Part shown: one piece after another, positions 26,083-34,437 of the stretch
Layout: the number at the start of each line of letters is the position of its first letter
How positions within the stretch are numbered: position 1 is the first letter of the stretch
Assembly: GCA_035512155.1 (NCBI GenBank)
Contig: DATKEN010000122.1
Location: 1-64,000 of the forward strand
Direction: 5' to 3'
Source: JABCYV01 sp035512155
GTDB lineage: Bacteria > Acidobacteriota > Terriglobia > Terriglobales > Acidobacteriaceae
DNA: 64,000 nt
The notes under the pieces: model-generated
Seen by the model: the letters and a program-made list of their open reading frames with translations, nothing else
Database searches by the model: none
Told to the model about the DNA's origin: nothing
Program-made: the position numbers and the translations under genes

Positions 26083-26122
26083 ATTTCGATGAGTTGAGCG
26101 CGACACGCTGAGTGCGAAGATC

Positions 26123-26851
26123 ATGGAAGATCTGCGAAAACCGATTCTGCCGGGCAAAGGAGCGTCGGACTACGAACGCTATCTGCGCACCGATGATCTG
26201 CTTTCCCTGCAAAAGCGTCCGGAGGAATTCCTGCATCCGGATGAGCTCACCTTCCAGGTGGTACACCAAGCGTCAGAGCTGCTGATGAAGGGGACTGCGT
26301 GGGAATTGGACCGGGCTCGCGGCCACATTGCAGATGATGATTTCTCGAATGCCGCTCGCTTGCTGCGCCGCGGCAACTACATGTTGGAATATCCGATCTC
26401 CGTCCTCCACGTGCTCGAAACCATTACGCCCGTTGACTATCAACTTATCCGAGCCGGATTGGGACACGGCAGCGGACTGGATTCACCGGGCTTCCTTGCC
26501 CTGCTTCACATCGGTCCACGCTTGGGCGAAGCTTTTCATGGACAGTTGCACAAGGCTGGCTTGAGTGTGGACGATCTTTACCGCCGCCATCAGGAATTCT
26601 TTGGACTCCACGATGTGGCGGAGAGACTGCTTGATTTTGATGAACGAGTCCACCTCTTCCGCTTTCATCATCTGAAACTGGCACAGAGGATTATTGGCGG
26701 CGGAGTGGTCGGAACCATGGGCACCCCCGTAGAAGTCCTGCACCAGCGTATGGAACACCTGTTTTACAAAGAACTTTGGGATGTTCGGAACCGGATCACA
26801 GCGCAGGCTAACGAAGCCATGCAGAAGAGTGGAGTCGGGCCTCAATATTAG
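26123..26851 (+). CDS. kynA: Tryptophan 2,3-dioxygenase
   Basis: This 242-residue all-helical protein has the TDO landmarks: YERYLRTDDLLSLQK (about 16-30), the HPDELTFQVVHQASELLMK block (about 39-57, containing the substrate-side His and the conserved Glu/Lys), the heme-proximal region FRFHHLKLAQRIIGGG (His about 185) and GTMGTP (about 198). It oxidises L-tryptophan to N-formylkynurenine using O2 and heme. It is shorter than animal enzymes, as usual for bacteria. No kynB or kynU lies nearby. It implies that the organism meets oxygen. Confidence 0.87.
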   Translation: MEDLRKPILPGKGASDYERYLRTDDLLSLQKRPEEFLHPDELTFQVVHQASELLMKGTAWELDRARGHIADDDFSNAARLLRRGNYMLEYPISVLHVLETITPVDYQLIRAGLGHGSGLDSPGFLALLHIGPRLGEAFHGQLHKAGLSVDDLYRRHQEFFGLHDVAERLLDFDERVHLFRFHHLKLAQRIIGGGVVGTMGTPVEVLHQRMEHLFYKELWDVRNRITAQANEAMQKSGVGPQY

Positions 26852-26918
26852 GGGGATATCGACTGAAGTTCGCGCCGTTGCTGCGGAAAGACTGGTTGTT
26901 TATAATTAGAGTCGCCGG

Positions 26919-26997
<79 letters not shown>

Positions 26998-27011
26998 ATC
27001 ACCTCAGATAT

Positions 27012-28034
27012 CTACTTCTTCCTGCGATTGTACGTGAAGTCGTATTCGTCGGCCCAAGTGGTGCCGCTGTCAGTTGAGCCCTGGCTGAATTGTCGCACAG
27101 TGTCGGGACCGAGATTGAAGAACTGCAGGTGGCGTTTCAACTTGGTCCCATCAGACTGCGGAATCTCGTCGGTATAAAAATCCATGACTTGGTTCTTCAG
27201 CGCGCCATAGAAGTGAATCATCCCTCGTGTACTGTCCACCCAGAACTGCTCCCATCGTTTCTGGTCGGCGTTGTAGACGTTGTAGCTCTTGCCTGTGTAG
27301 CCGGTGCCGAGAGATGTCCAGTTCTCCCAAATGACGCAATCCGCGACAGCCTTCTCAATGTGACTGCTGCCGACGGACACGCTCTCCCTGGTTGTGACCA
27401 CGTCCCAATCTCCAACCCAGAAGTCAAATTGCCGATTCTCGGCACTATAAGAGCACGGCGTCTGATTCCGTTTGGCTTGTTCCAGCAGTTCGCGAAAACG
27501 CGGGTCCTCCCGGATCGACCGAAGATCAAGATCATTGCTCATTTCATCCGGCTGAGCATACCCTTGCTTAACCGCGTCGGTCAGCCGTTCCGTCGCTCTT
27601 TCGGGCTGCCCCATGGCCGCGTAGGTAGCTGCAATGTCGTAGCCCACAATAGACGCTGGTGTACCCAAAGCTTGTGCCTTCTGAAAAGCCTCGATGGCTC
27701 TCTCGTACTCTTTCTGGCGCCGGCGACAAACACCGAGCCTGTACCAGTATCGGTAGCTTTCGGGATGTATTTGCACAAGCCGCTCATACAGCAGCTGGGC
27801 TTTCCCCCATTTTTGGTCCACGTATGCCGCATTGGCATCCGCGGACATCACTTCTAGCGAATGTTGCTCTTGGGTGCTGGCGAGTAATGTTGCGCCCAAT
27901 ACACAACAGAGAAACCCGAGGCAAACTCCTCTCCTGACCACTCGACACTTGCTTGAATACTCCTCTGAGTCGCCCATGTTTTTCTTTAGACGGAGCATCG
28001 GCGCCCGGGATAGCCAGTCGCGTATGGCATTCAC
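27012..28034 (-). CDS. TPR protein with a C-terminal DUF1579-like domain, inside the tRNA repeat pair
   Basis: The open frame gives up to 340 residues; an ATG at 27977 (MGDSEEYSSK) that leads straight into a signal/anchor segment (GVCLGFLCCVLGATLLAS) is the likelier start. Two to three TPR units follow (RYWYRLGVCRRRQKEYERAI and GYDIAATYAAMGQPERA). The last 140 residues begin FDFWVGDWDV and contain repeated aromatic/Trp positions, as in the DUF1579 lipocalin-like family. No catalytic motif is seen. It is the only gene between the two tRNA-Gly repeats, on the strand opposite to the tRNA. Confidence 0.65.
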   Translation of the reverse strand: MNAIRDWLSRAPMLRLKKNMGDSEEYSSKCRVVRRGVCLGFLCCVLGATLLASTQEQHSLEVMSADANAAYVDQKWGKAQLLYERLVQIHPESYRYWYRLGVCRRRQKEYERAIEAFQKAQALGTPASIVGYDIAATYAAMGQPERATERLTDAVKQGYAQPDEMSNDLDLRSIREDPRFRELLEQAKRNQTPCSYSAENRQFDFWVGDWDVVTTRESVSVGSSHIEKAVADCVIWENWTSLGTGYTGKSYNVYNADQKRWEQFWVDSTRGMIHFYGALKNQVMDFYTDEIPQSDGTKLKRHLQFFNLGPDTVRQFSQGSTDSGTTWADEYDFTYNRRKK

Positions 28035-28174
28035 GTCGATTCTTGATCAGTTCCGTGTACCGGTCTTGTACTCGTTCGGATGTACGTCCTTGGCGTTGTT
28101 CAGAGGAGCTGCGGGGAGATGGGGAAATTGTTAGGTTGTTGAAGGACTCGATAGGCCGAGCCTGCCAGTGTCAG

Positions 28175-28206
<32 letters not shown>

Positions 28207-28552
28207 TACTTCACCTTCTCCCGACCTACCCAAGAATACAAGTGACGAGCTCTAGCCGGGGACACAAACCTTGTTTACGTAACCGGCCGCTGAGATCTTG
28301 AAAGTGTTGGAAACCCGGAGAGCAATCGCGCGCGTGTCAGGGCACCGCTGAGTATGTCTGCCAAAACCCTAACATCTTGCCGAGGCACCCGAAATCTACG
28401 TCCGACAGCATCCATCATCCATTTGCCATACAGTGAATCCTGTAACGGCACGGTTGGGGCCGTGTACGCAAGCGACACTATCTCCGTAACGTACCGGCAA
28501 GAACAAACCTGGCTCCGGCGGCGTGCATCTCGAAAGCAGATCTGGAGGTTTC
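28207..28552. other. Gene-poor stretch after the second tRNA repeat
   Basis: About 350 bp with only overlapping frames on both strands that lack ribosome sites. It may be degraded element DNA. Confidence 0.35.
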
Positions 28553-28684
28553 ATGCGACCCGAGGACTTAATGAAGTCAGATAGGATCAGTGAAACAGTG
28601 CTGCTCAGTAGCGCCTTGATGCTGCTTGTGATTTTGACTGTCATCGTCACAGCCGCGCTCACGCAAACGGCTGCACTGCCCTGA
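28553..28684 (+). CDS. 43-residue single-pass membrane protein
   Basis: GGAGG lies 4 nt before the ATG. The product has a charged N-terminus (MRPEDLMKSDRISE), one transmembrane segment (LLSSALMLLVILTVIVTAAL) and a short tail ending TQTAALP. It is too short for normal ORF cut-offs. Family unknown. Confidence 0.5.
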   Translation: MRPEDLMKSDRISETVLLSSALMLLVILTVIVTAALTQTAALP

Positions 28685-29319
28685 GAGAACGGCGACTGTT
28701 TGGGTGACATAGGTCCCCAGTGTTCGTGTGTTCGCCGAGCTGCAAGGCGCCTTGCATCCGCTAGTGCGGCTGGTTAGTCTGATTGGGAATTATCTGTGGA
28801 GCGTCAGGAGAAGGGTTACATGGCCGGAACGATCGCGGTCAATACACCTCCGGTGAAGCAACAAAGCCGACTCCGGATCGCGTCCAACCAAGTCATCGCA
28901 GATACGTGCGGTCGCGAATGCGACAAGGATTTTCACAGGTCACCCCCGAAATACAGATTTCACCTGATTGTCAAGAATCGTGACAGATGTACGATCGCCT
29001 CAGACACAGAATAGCCACATCATTCAGTATCGATGGAGTAGGAAGGGGACGCGTGATATCGATGTAGAGTACGTCTCGGTGTGGAAAACTTAAACCGCTA
29101 GTTCCGGCTACCGGCGAACCTCCGGTCTGCCAATCGATTCTTTGATATCTGTGTTTAAAGAAATTCCCGAGTTGAGGAATTTCTTGACACCTCTGCCTTA
29201 GGACGATCGAAGTCTTGAAGGCAAAAATCCCAGCCAAGATAAAAACCTTACTGCGATGAGGTTTTCGCTCGCGCTGTAAGCTCACGGAACAGCTCAAAAT
29301 TCAAAAAAAGGAGTAGCTC
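28685..29319. promoter_or_regulatory. Leader/promoter region of the 29320 gene with a perfect 10-bp inverted repeat
   Basis: AAGAAATTCC-N8-GGAATTTCTT at 29158-29185 runs directly into TTGACA (29184-29189), a possible -35 with a poor -10. A weaker AAAACCT/AGGTTTT hairpin follows near 29238-29262. A 64-codon frame starting with ATG at 28820 has AGGAG upstream, but its composition is not convincing and I do not call it. Confidence 0.4.
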
Positions 29320-30099
29320 ATGCATCCATATTTCTCGACGCCCATTCATCCTTGGCAAAACTTCAATCCATTTGATATCGGCATGGGCCAAAGGCCATTC
29401 CCATGGGTGGACCCCACCGCTTATCAACCTATGTTTAACCAACCGATCTACAACCAAGCCATGTATGGAGGTGCGTTTCCAGGTTTTCAGACGAACCCGT
29501 ACTATGCAGGTGTTCTCCCCAGACCTGTCTTCCAGGTGCCTCATGTGCCGTTCTCACCCGAGATCACCCACGGAATGTCTCCGGTAAGTTTTCCGGGATT
29601 CGGCATGTCTGGGTACCTTTCGCCGGAGAACTTCATCTCCGGCTATGGCAAAACACCGGGAAATTATCTTCCTCCTGAGTTCCTGGAGTTTCTGCGCGCA
29701 GAATTGCTCCGCTGCGGCAAAGCGCTGCGGACAGTTGCCCCTGCCCTTGAACACGACACTGGGGACGTGAAAGAGCAAGCGCATCTTGCTGCCACGGCCC
29801 AGTTCTTCTATGCCCTTGGGCTTCTGTATACTCGCGGGCTCATTATTCCTCCCGAAGTACCTGGGACCTCGAGCCGAGCTGAGGAGCCATCCCCGGCCAC
29901 CGCTTGCGAGGTGTTTGGAGAGGCGTTAGAGCGCTTTGCCAGGGAACAGTTCCTGGGTCGCGGGACTGGACGGGAGTTGGGAGAACTCTCGGAAAAAGCC
30001 CGTACCTGTTTCCGTGCCTTGGCTCCCGATTCAGAACAACTGGAGCGCGTTAGGGACGAGCGAATTAGAGTCGACAGGAAAAAAGCGGTGAACGCGTAG
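29320..30099 (+). CDS. Two-part protein of unknown function with a Pro/Phe/Tyr/Met-rich N-terminus
   Basis: The 259-residue product starts after AAAAAAGGAG. Residues 1-115 are low-complexity, with repeating PF, NQP, YN and PG elements; the region looks disordered or coat-like. Residues 125-255 form a compact, predicted helical domain (PPEFLEFLRAELLRCGKALR onwards, then TAQFFYALGLLYTRGLI). I do not recognise the family. There is no signal peptide. A good terminator follows 28 bp after the stop, so it is monocistronic, and an inverted repeat lies upstream. Confidence 0.6.
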   Translation: MHPYFSTPIHPWQNFNPFDIGMGQRPFPWVDPTAYQPMFNQPIYNQAMYGGAFPGFQTNPYYAGVLPRPVFQVPHVPFSPEITHGMSPVSFPGFGMSGYLSPENFISGYGKTPGNYLPPEFLEFLRAELLRCGKALRTVAPALEHDTGDVKEQAHLAATAQFFYALGLLYTRGLIIPPEVPGTSSRAEEPSPATACEVFGEALERFAREQFLGRGTGRELGELSEKARTCFRALAPDSEQLERVRDERIRVDRKKAVNA

Positions 30100-30127
30100 G
30101 CCGATAAATCCTAACTTTATAAGCTCT

Positions 30128-30160
30128 GGACCGACGCTCTGAGTTGTCGGTCCTTTTTTT
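30128..30160 (+). terminator. Intrinsic terminator of the 29320 gene
   Basis: Perfect 8-bp stem GGACCGAC/GTCGGTCC, ten-base loop, then seven T residues. Confidence 0.92.
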
Positions 30161-30326
30161 GCCTTTGGGAATACGGTCAGTCACCTCTAAGGCAAATGAT
30201 CGAGGTAGCACGATCCTTCGCGTCCGACAAGAATGACGGATTCTTCTTAGTACTGGGTTCCGGATCATGAATCTAGAAGCTATGAGGAATATCGCCGGCA
30301 GCACTGCCGCCGGCGGGGCATTCTCC

Positions 30327-30893
30327 TTAGGCAACTTCTCGCGGTCTTGGCTTGTCGCTCTTGCCGTAGTCGGACTTGGCCTCTCCGGATGACGAAATGT
30401 CCTCAGCACCCGTTTGCTCAAGAATGTCCTTCGCCCGCTTGGTCCACTCGGAATTATCGGAGTGGACGGAAAGCAGAATTCCGCCATTCTTGACTCGGCC
30501 TTCATATCGTTTGGCTTCATATTCTGGAATTCCCATGCCGATCAGAGCGCCCGCTATTCCGCCAACCGCGCCTCCTACGCCCGCTCCGGCGAGCGCAGCC
30601 ATGATTGGACCGGCGGCGATAAAGGGTCCGACGCCAGGGACAGCGAGAGCGCCAATGCCGGCCAACCACCCCAACGCGCCCCCGAGTACCGCGCCGGTCC
30701 CAGCCCCGGCCGTGGCGCCTTCTGGAGCCTTGGTGCCCTTTTGATGGGCGAAATCCTTTGAGCCTGCGTTTTCCGGTAAAAGTACTGAGATGTCAGTGTT
30801 GCGAAATCCGGCTCTTTGCAAAGCGTCCACGCCACTTTCAACCGTCACAATAGATGCGTAAATGCCAAACACTGCTGTGTTCTTTCCTGCCAT
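30327..30893 (-). CDS. Glycine-zipper stress protein (GSP17M-like)
   Basis: This 188-residue protein has an N-terminal alpha/beta segment (AVFGIYASIVTVESGVDALQ, about 7-26) related to general stress protein 17M. A long Gly/Ala hydrophobic region follows (about 60-125: GAGTGAVLGGALGWLAGIGA, then ALAGAGVGGAVGGIAGALIG) and forms a glycine-zipper hairpin. The C-terminal domain has the short repeat YEGRVKNGGILLSVH. Such proteins are often induced by osmotic or oxidative stress in acidobacteria and cyanobacteria; the function is not known. AAGGAGAATTA precedes the ATG. Confidence 0.7.
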   Translation of the reverse strand: MAGKNTAVFGIYASIVTVESGVDALQRAGFRNTDISVLLPENAGSKDFAHQKGTKAPEGATAGAGTGAVLGGALGWLAGIGALAVPGVGPFIAAGPIMAALAGAGVGGAVGGIAGALIGMGIPEYEAKRYEGRVKNGGILLSVHSDNSEWTKRAKDILEQTGAEDISSSGEAKSDYGKSDKPRPREVA

Positions 30894-30985
30894 GATTAAT
30901 TCTCCTTATGAGGAATTCGACTTGACTGCAACTCGGAAGCTTCGCAGCGTCAAATCTGAAGAATGGTGTTTCCCTGCTCTCCGGT

Positions 30986-31135
30986 TCAAACAGCAGTCGG
31001 GCGGCCGGACAGCAAGTTAACGATCAGGACCACAAGGGCCACGACAAGTAGCAGATGAATCAGGCCTCCGGCCACATGCAGACTGAAGCCGAGCAGCCAC
31101 ATAATCAATAGAATTACGAAAACAGTCCAAAGCAT
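30986..31135 (-). CDS. lmo0937-family (DUF5670) membrane protein
   Basis: This 49-residue protein is nearly all hydrophobic, with two short membrane segments split by HVAGG: MLWTVFVILLIMWLLGF, then LIHLLLVVALVVLIVNLL, and ending SGRPTAV. This is the standard lmo0937 layout. GAGGAGGCG lies just upstream of the ATG. A second copy is at 46147-46398. These small proteins are common near stress genes; the role is unknown. Confidence 0.85.
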   Translation of the reverse strand: MLWTVFVILLIMWLLGFSLHVAGGLIHLLLVVALVVLIVNLLSGRPTAV

Positions 31136-31394
31136 CGCACGCCTCCTCTAAATCTTGATACTCGCCACGCTCACTACAGTCATTGTCGACCATATTCGTC
31201 TGCCCACACGATGCCAATCCGGTCATAGCCCTAAGGGCTTTGGGGAGACACCTGTAAGGTGCCCGATTCAAACGTGTAGGCAGGGACAGTTAGCACTGTG
31301 GATTCGCTGCAATGAGGTTGGAACCGAGGAACACGATTGTCTTGGTTCGGTTTCGAACCATCGTTGGTGGGATTGCACCAAACGCTTGTCGACT

Positions 31395-32096
31395 TTAGAC
31401 GATCGGACTCTGCGGTCGAGTTTCCGTACCGACAGGCAACTGGACTTGGATAATGTTGTTTTTTATCGCGTAAACGACCAAGTCCCGGATCGAGTGCAAG
31501 CCGAGCTTTCGCATAATGTTGCTGCGGTGCGTTTCAGCAGTTTTCGTGCTCAAGTTCAATAGGGACGCAACTTCTTTCGAACTCTTTCCCTCGGCGATAA
31601 GTTGAACTACCTCGCGTTCGCGAGGAGTCAACTTCGGCAGCTCCGGGACCATGTTGGTCGATGTGGTTTGACCCTTGTCGAGAAAACCAGCCAATACCAT
31701 GTCATTCACTCGCGGAGTGAAGAACATCCGGTTACGCTGCAGAGCTTCCACGGCTGCTACCAAATCCCGAGCCGCATCGGACTTGAGCACAAAGCCGCGA
31801 GCACCCGCGTCTAGTGCCTCGCGGATGACCTGGTCCGTATCGGTGATTGTTAGGACGATGACCTTGTAATGGGCATTTTGTCGACAAAGCTGGCGAGTCG
31901 CGTCCAGACCGTTGAGATTTGGCATTCCGACATCCAGAATTATCACGTCTGGTTTCAACTGCTTGGCTTTTTCAACCGCCTCTCGTCCGTCAACCGCCTC
32001 ACCGCAGATTTCCCAATCTTCATGCGCCTGCAGAAGCGTGCACAAACCACGACGGACCAGTTCATGATCGTCGGCGACCAGAATTCGTAGTTTCAT
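31395..32096 (-). CDS. NarL/FixJ-type response regulator
   Basis: The 233-residue product starts at the ATG at 32096 after GGAGGTG. It has a receiver (VADDHEL, acceptor Asp in VIILDVGMPNLNG about 55, Lys in FVLKSDA about 106) and a LuxR-type helix-turn-helix (LTPREREVVQLIAEGKSSKE, about 165, then NLSTKTAETHRSNIMRKLGL). It should bind DNA when phosphorylated. The receiver-PAS-kinase at 32619-34394 has a NarX-type (HisKA_3) core and is the natural partner. Confidence 0.92.
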   Translation of the reverse strand: MKLRILVADDHELVRRGLCTLLQAHEDWEICGEAVDGREAVEKAKQLKPDVIILDVGMPNLNGLDATRQLCRQNAHYKVIVLTITDTDQVIREALDAGARGFVLKSDAARDLVAAVEALQRNRMFFTPRVNDMVLAGFLDKGQTTSTNMVPELPKLTPREREVVQLIAEGKSSKEVASLLNLSTKTAETHRSNIMRKLGLHSIRDLVVYAIKNNIIQVQLPVGTETRPQSPIV

Positions 32097-32118
32097 CGGA
32101 CACCTCCGAAGAATCCGC

Positions 32119-32535
32119 TCAAACTTTTGACGCTGCCCGGTGATCAAGTATGGTAAACGTCTTATGCTGGCTCACGGCGGCGACGGCCGCTAACAAATCC
32201 CGCGCCGCGTTGGACTTCACAACATAACCCCGGGCTCCCGCATCCAGTGCCTCGCGCATCATTTGGGGAGAATCATGCTGCGTTACAATCAAAACCTCAC
32301 ATTCGGGAACACTCTTCCGGATACGACGACATGCTTCCAAACCATTCATCCTCGGCATCGTCACATCCAGGATGATCAGGTCAGGATGCAAACGGCTCGC
32401 TTTCTCCACTGCCTCGACCCCATCTTCGGCTTCTGCAATAACTTCCCAGGTCGGATCCCCCACAAGAAGGGTTTTTAGGCCGTGCCTCACAATCGGATGA
32501 TCGTCCGCAACCAGGATCCGAACCGTCATAGTCAT
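32119..32535 (-). CDS. Receiver-only NarL-type regulator lacking the HTH
   Basis: About 138 residues with VADDHPIVRHG, acceptor Asp in LIILDVTMPRMNG and Lys in YVVKSNAARDLLAAV. The receiver is very similar to that of the next gene, but the protein ends (HRAASKV) where the linker to a LuxR HTH would begin. It is either a degraded duplicate or a phosphate sink. The start is uncertain among ATGs at 32553, 32535 and 32529; none has a clear ribosome site. Its stop is 22 bp before the full-length regulator's start. Confidence 0.75.
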   Translation of the reverse strand: MTMTVRILVADDHPIVRHGLKTLLVGDPTWEVIAEAEDGVEAVEKASRLHPDLIILDVTMPRMNGLEACRRIRKSVPECEVLIVTQHDSPQMMREALDAGARGYVVKSNAARDLLAAVAAVSQHKTFTILDHRAASKV

Positions 32536-32618
32536 TTTCGATCTTAGAAACATCCTGGGCGCCGCGGCGAATCGACCTTAAGGTACCTCGGGCCCGCTAA
32601 CCATTGATATACAGGGAA

Positions 32619-34394
32619 TCATGTACGCTCTATGGAAGACGGGGTAAGGGCAAGACTAGCCGTTTCGGGCATCGACCCCGAGTCTACGACAACCACTTTC
32701 GTGCTAGTGCCGAGAATCGCTGACGACGCCGATTCCGAACCAGCCGGTGCGCTTTGCCGCAAAACTGTTCTTTCTGCGTTCCCGTCATTTAAGGCCTGAG
32801 ACTCGCCATCCTGCGAGACCGGGAAGCTCAAGGGGATCACTACCTCAAGCAAGGTCCCCGGGTTAGCGTTCATCAATCGTAATTGCCCGCCGAACTCCTG
32901 GGCTCGCTGTTTCATGCCTCCAACGCCGACGCCCAGGCTGCCGGGCTGTAGCGCCGACACTTGCTCTGACACTCCCTTCCCGTCATCGCGCACCATCACC
33001 ACAATCCGGCCCTCTTCTTTAGTCAAGGTAATCCAAGCCTTGCGCGCGCCTGAGTGGCGAAATACGTTGGTCAGGGCCTCTTGAGTGATGCGGAAGATTG
33101 CAGTCTCCAAGTCTGCGGGAAGTCGTGGGAAATCGGCGGGCTGGATATCGAGCAGAGTCTCGATCCCGCTGCGTTTGGTTATTCCTTCTACAAACCACTG
33201 GAGGGCGGAGAGCAGGCCGACTTCATCTAACAGCGGCGGATGCAAAAGATGAGACAGACTGCGAACTTGCTGAATGGCGCGATCGATAATGTCGCTAGCC
33301 TCATCGGCGGCGTGTTTTTTGGCTTGGGACGAGTTCTTTTGAACGATCGTCTCCAGCATCATCCTGGCCACGGCAAGTTCCTGCCCCAAGCCGTCGTGCA
33401 ATTCGCGTGCGATCCGGCGCCGCTCTTCATCCTGCATCGTCATTAGACGAGTTGACAAACGCCGTAGCGTAACCGTTCTTTCATCGACCATCCTTTCCAA
33501 TTCAGCTGTGCTCTCCCGCATGGACTGCTCCAGCAACTTGCTGCTGTGGATGTCGGCACAGATTCCGTACCATTTGATGACCCCACCGTGCTCGTCTCGG
33601 ATCGGAACCGCGCGTGCGCGAAACCAGCGGTAACCTCCCTCCCGCCCGCGCAGACGATATTCGGATTCGTAGTTTTCACCGGACTGGACGGAATGCATCC
33701 ACTGCGCCATGCTGCGCTCCTTGTCCTCGGGATGCACGTAATCGAGCCAAGCGAAGCCATTCGCAGAACCTAGAGGAGCGCCGGTGTATTCATAAAATCG
33801 GTCGCTGATGTAATCCCTCGCACCGTCCTCTCGCCGGCTGAAGATAATGTCCGGAGCCGTGTGCATGATGGCATCAAGCTCTTGGTTCTTCCGCGCCAGC
33901 TCGATATTAAGTTGCTGCAGCGCGGTAGCTCTCCTGTCTAATTCCTCCGTTCGCTCCGCGACCCGACGCTCCAGTTCAACATTCAGCGCCTCCAGTTGAT
34001 GAGTCTTGCGGTGCAGTTCAGCAAATACGCTCACCTTTGCCCGTAACAGGTCCGGAATGATCGGCACCGAAATGTAGTCGACCGCTCCACGTTGGTAGCC
34101 CTTAAGCCGGTCCATGTCGGTCAGGTGCACGGCGGAGATGAAGATGATGGCTGTTCTTCGAAAGCGCGGATGCTGGCTTATCATCTCCGCCAGCTCAAAT
34201 CCATCCAGCTCCGGCATGCTGACATCCATCAACACCACCGCGATATCGGTCTTGAGGAGATGTTGCAGCGCCTCGGTGCCAGAAGTGACCTTGATCAGAT
34301 TCTCGCCGAGTTCAGCGAGTATGACCTCATAGCTGAGCAGTTTTGCCGGTTGGTCATCCACCATCAGGATGTTGACCTTGTCCTTCGGACTCAT
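32619..34394 (-). CDS. Receiver-PAS-histidine kinase (NarX/HisKA_3 type)
   Basis: This 591-residue soluble protein has an N-terminal receiver (ILMVDDQPAK, acceptor Asp in VVLMDVSMPELDG about 57), a coiled coil (about 125-180), and a PAS domain (about 180-300, with FEYTGAP-like and WLDYVHPEDKE motifs). A second coiled coil precedes the dimerisation helix with the phospho-His in RIARELHDGLGQELA (about 345). The HATPase_c domain has N-box FRITQEALTNVFRHS (about 445) and DDGKG/GVGVGGM. The Ser/Thr-rich tail has no known motif. Receiver-first, HisKA_3-last is an unusual order that lets another kinase control it. It sits directly downstream of the giant HAMP kinase, 43 bp away, and upstream of the two NarL regulators. 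Confidence 0.88.
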   Translation of the reverse strand: MSPKDKVNILMVDDQPAKLLSYEVILAELGENLIKVTSGTEALQHLLKTDIAVVLMDVSMPELDGFELAEMISQHPRFRRTAIIFISAVHLTDMDRLKGYQRGAVDYISVPIIPDLLRAKVSVFAELHRKTHQLEALNVELERRVAERTEELDRRATALQQLNIELARKNQELDAIMHTAPDIIFSRREDGARDYISDRFYEYTGAPLGSANGFAWLDYVHPEDKERSMAQWMHSVQSGENYESEYRLRGREGGYRWFRARAVPIRDEHGGVIKWYGICADIHSSKLLEQSMRESTAELERMVDERTVTLRRLSTRLMTMQDEERRRIARELHDGLGQELAVARMMLETIVQKNSSQAKKHAADEASDIIDRAIQQVRSLSHLLHPPLLDEVGLLSALQWFVEGITKRSGIETLLDIQPADFPRLPADLETAIFRITQEALTNVFRHSGARKAWITLTKEEGRIVVMVRDDGKGVSEQVSALQPGSLGVGVGGMKQRAQEFGGQLRLMNANPGTLLEVVIPLSFPVSQDGESQALNDGNAERTVLRQSAPAGSESASSAILGTSTKVVVVDSGSMPETASLALTPSSIERT

Positions 34395-34437
34395 TGATTC
34401 TCCTGTTTACTCTCAGGTGGCCACCGCACCATCGGAC

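Noticed and set aside
28820..29014. 64-codon plus-strand frame with AGGAG upstream
   Set aside because: Composition is mixed and basic without a hydrophobic core or conserved pattern; kept only as a possibility.
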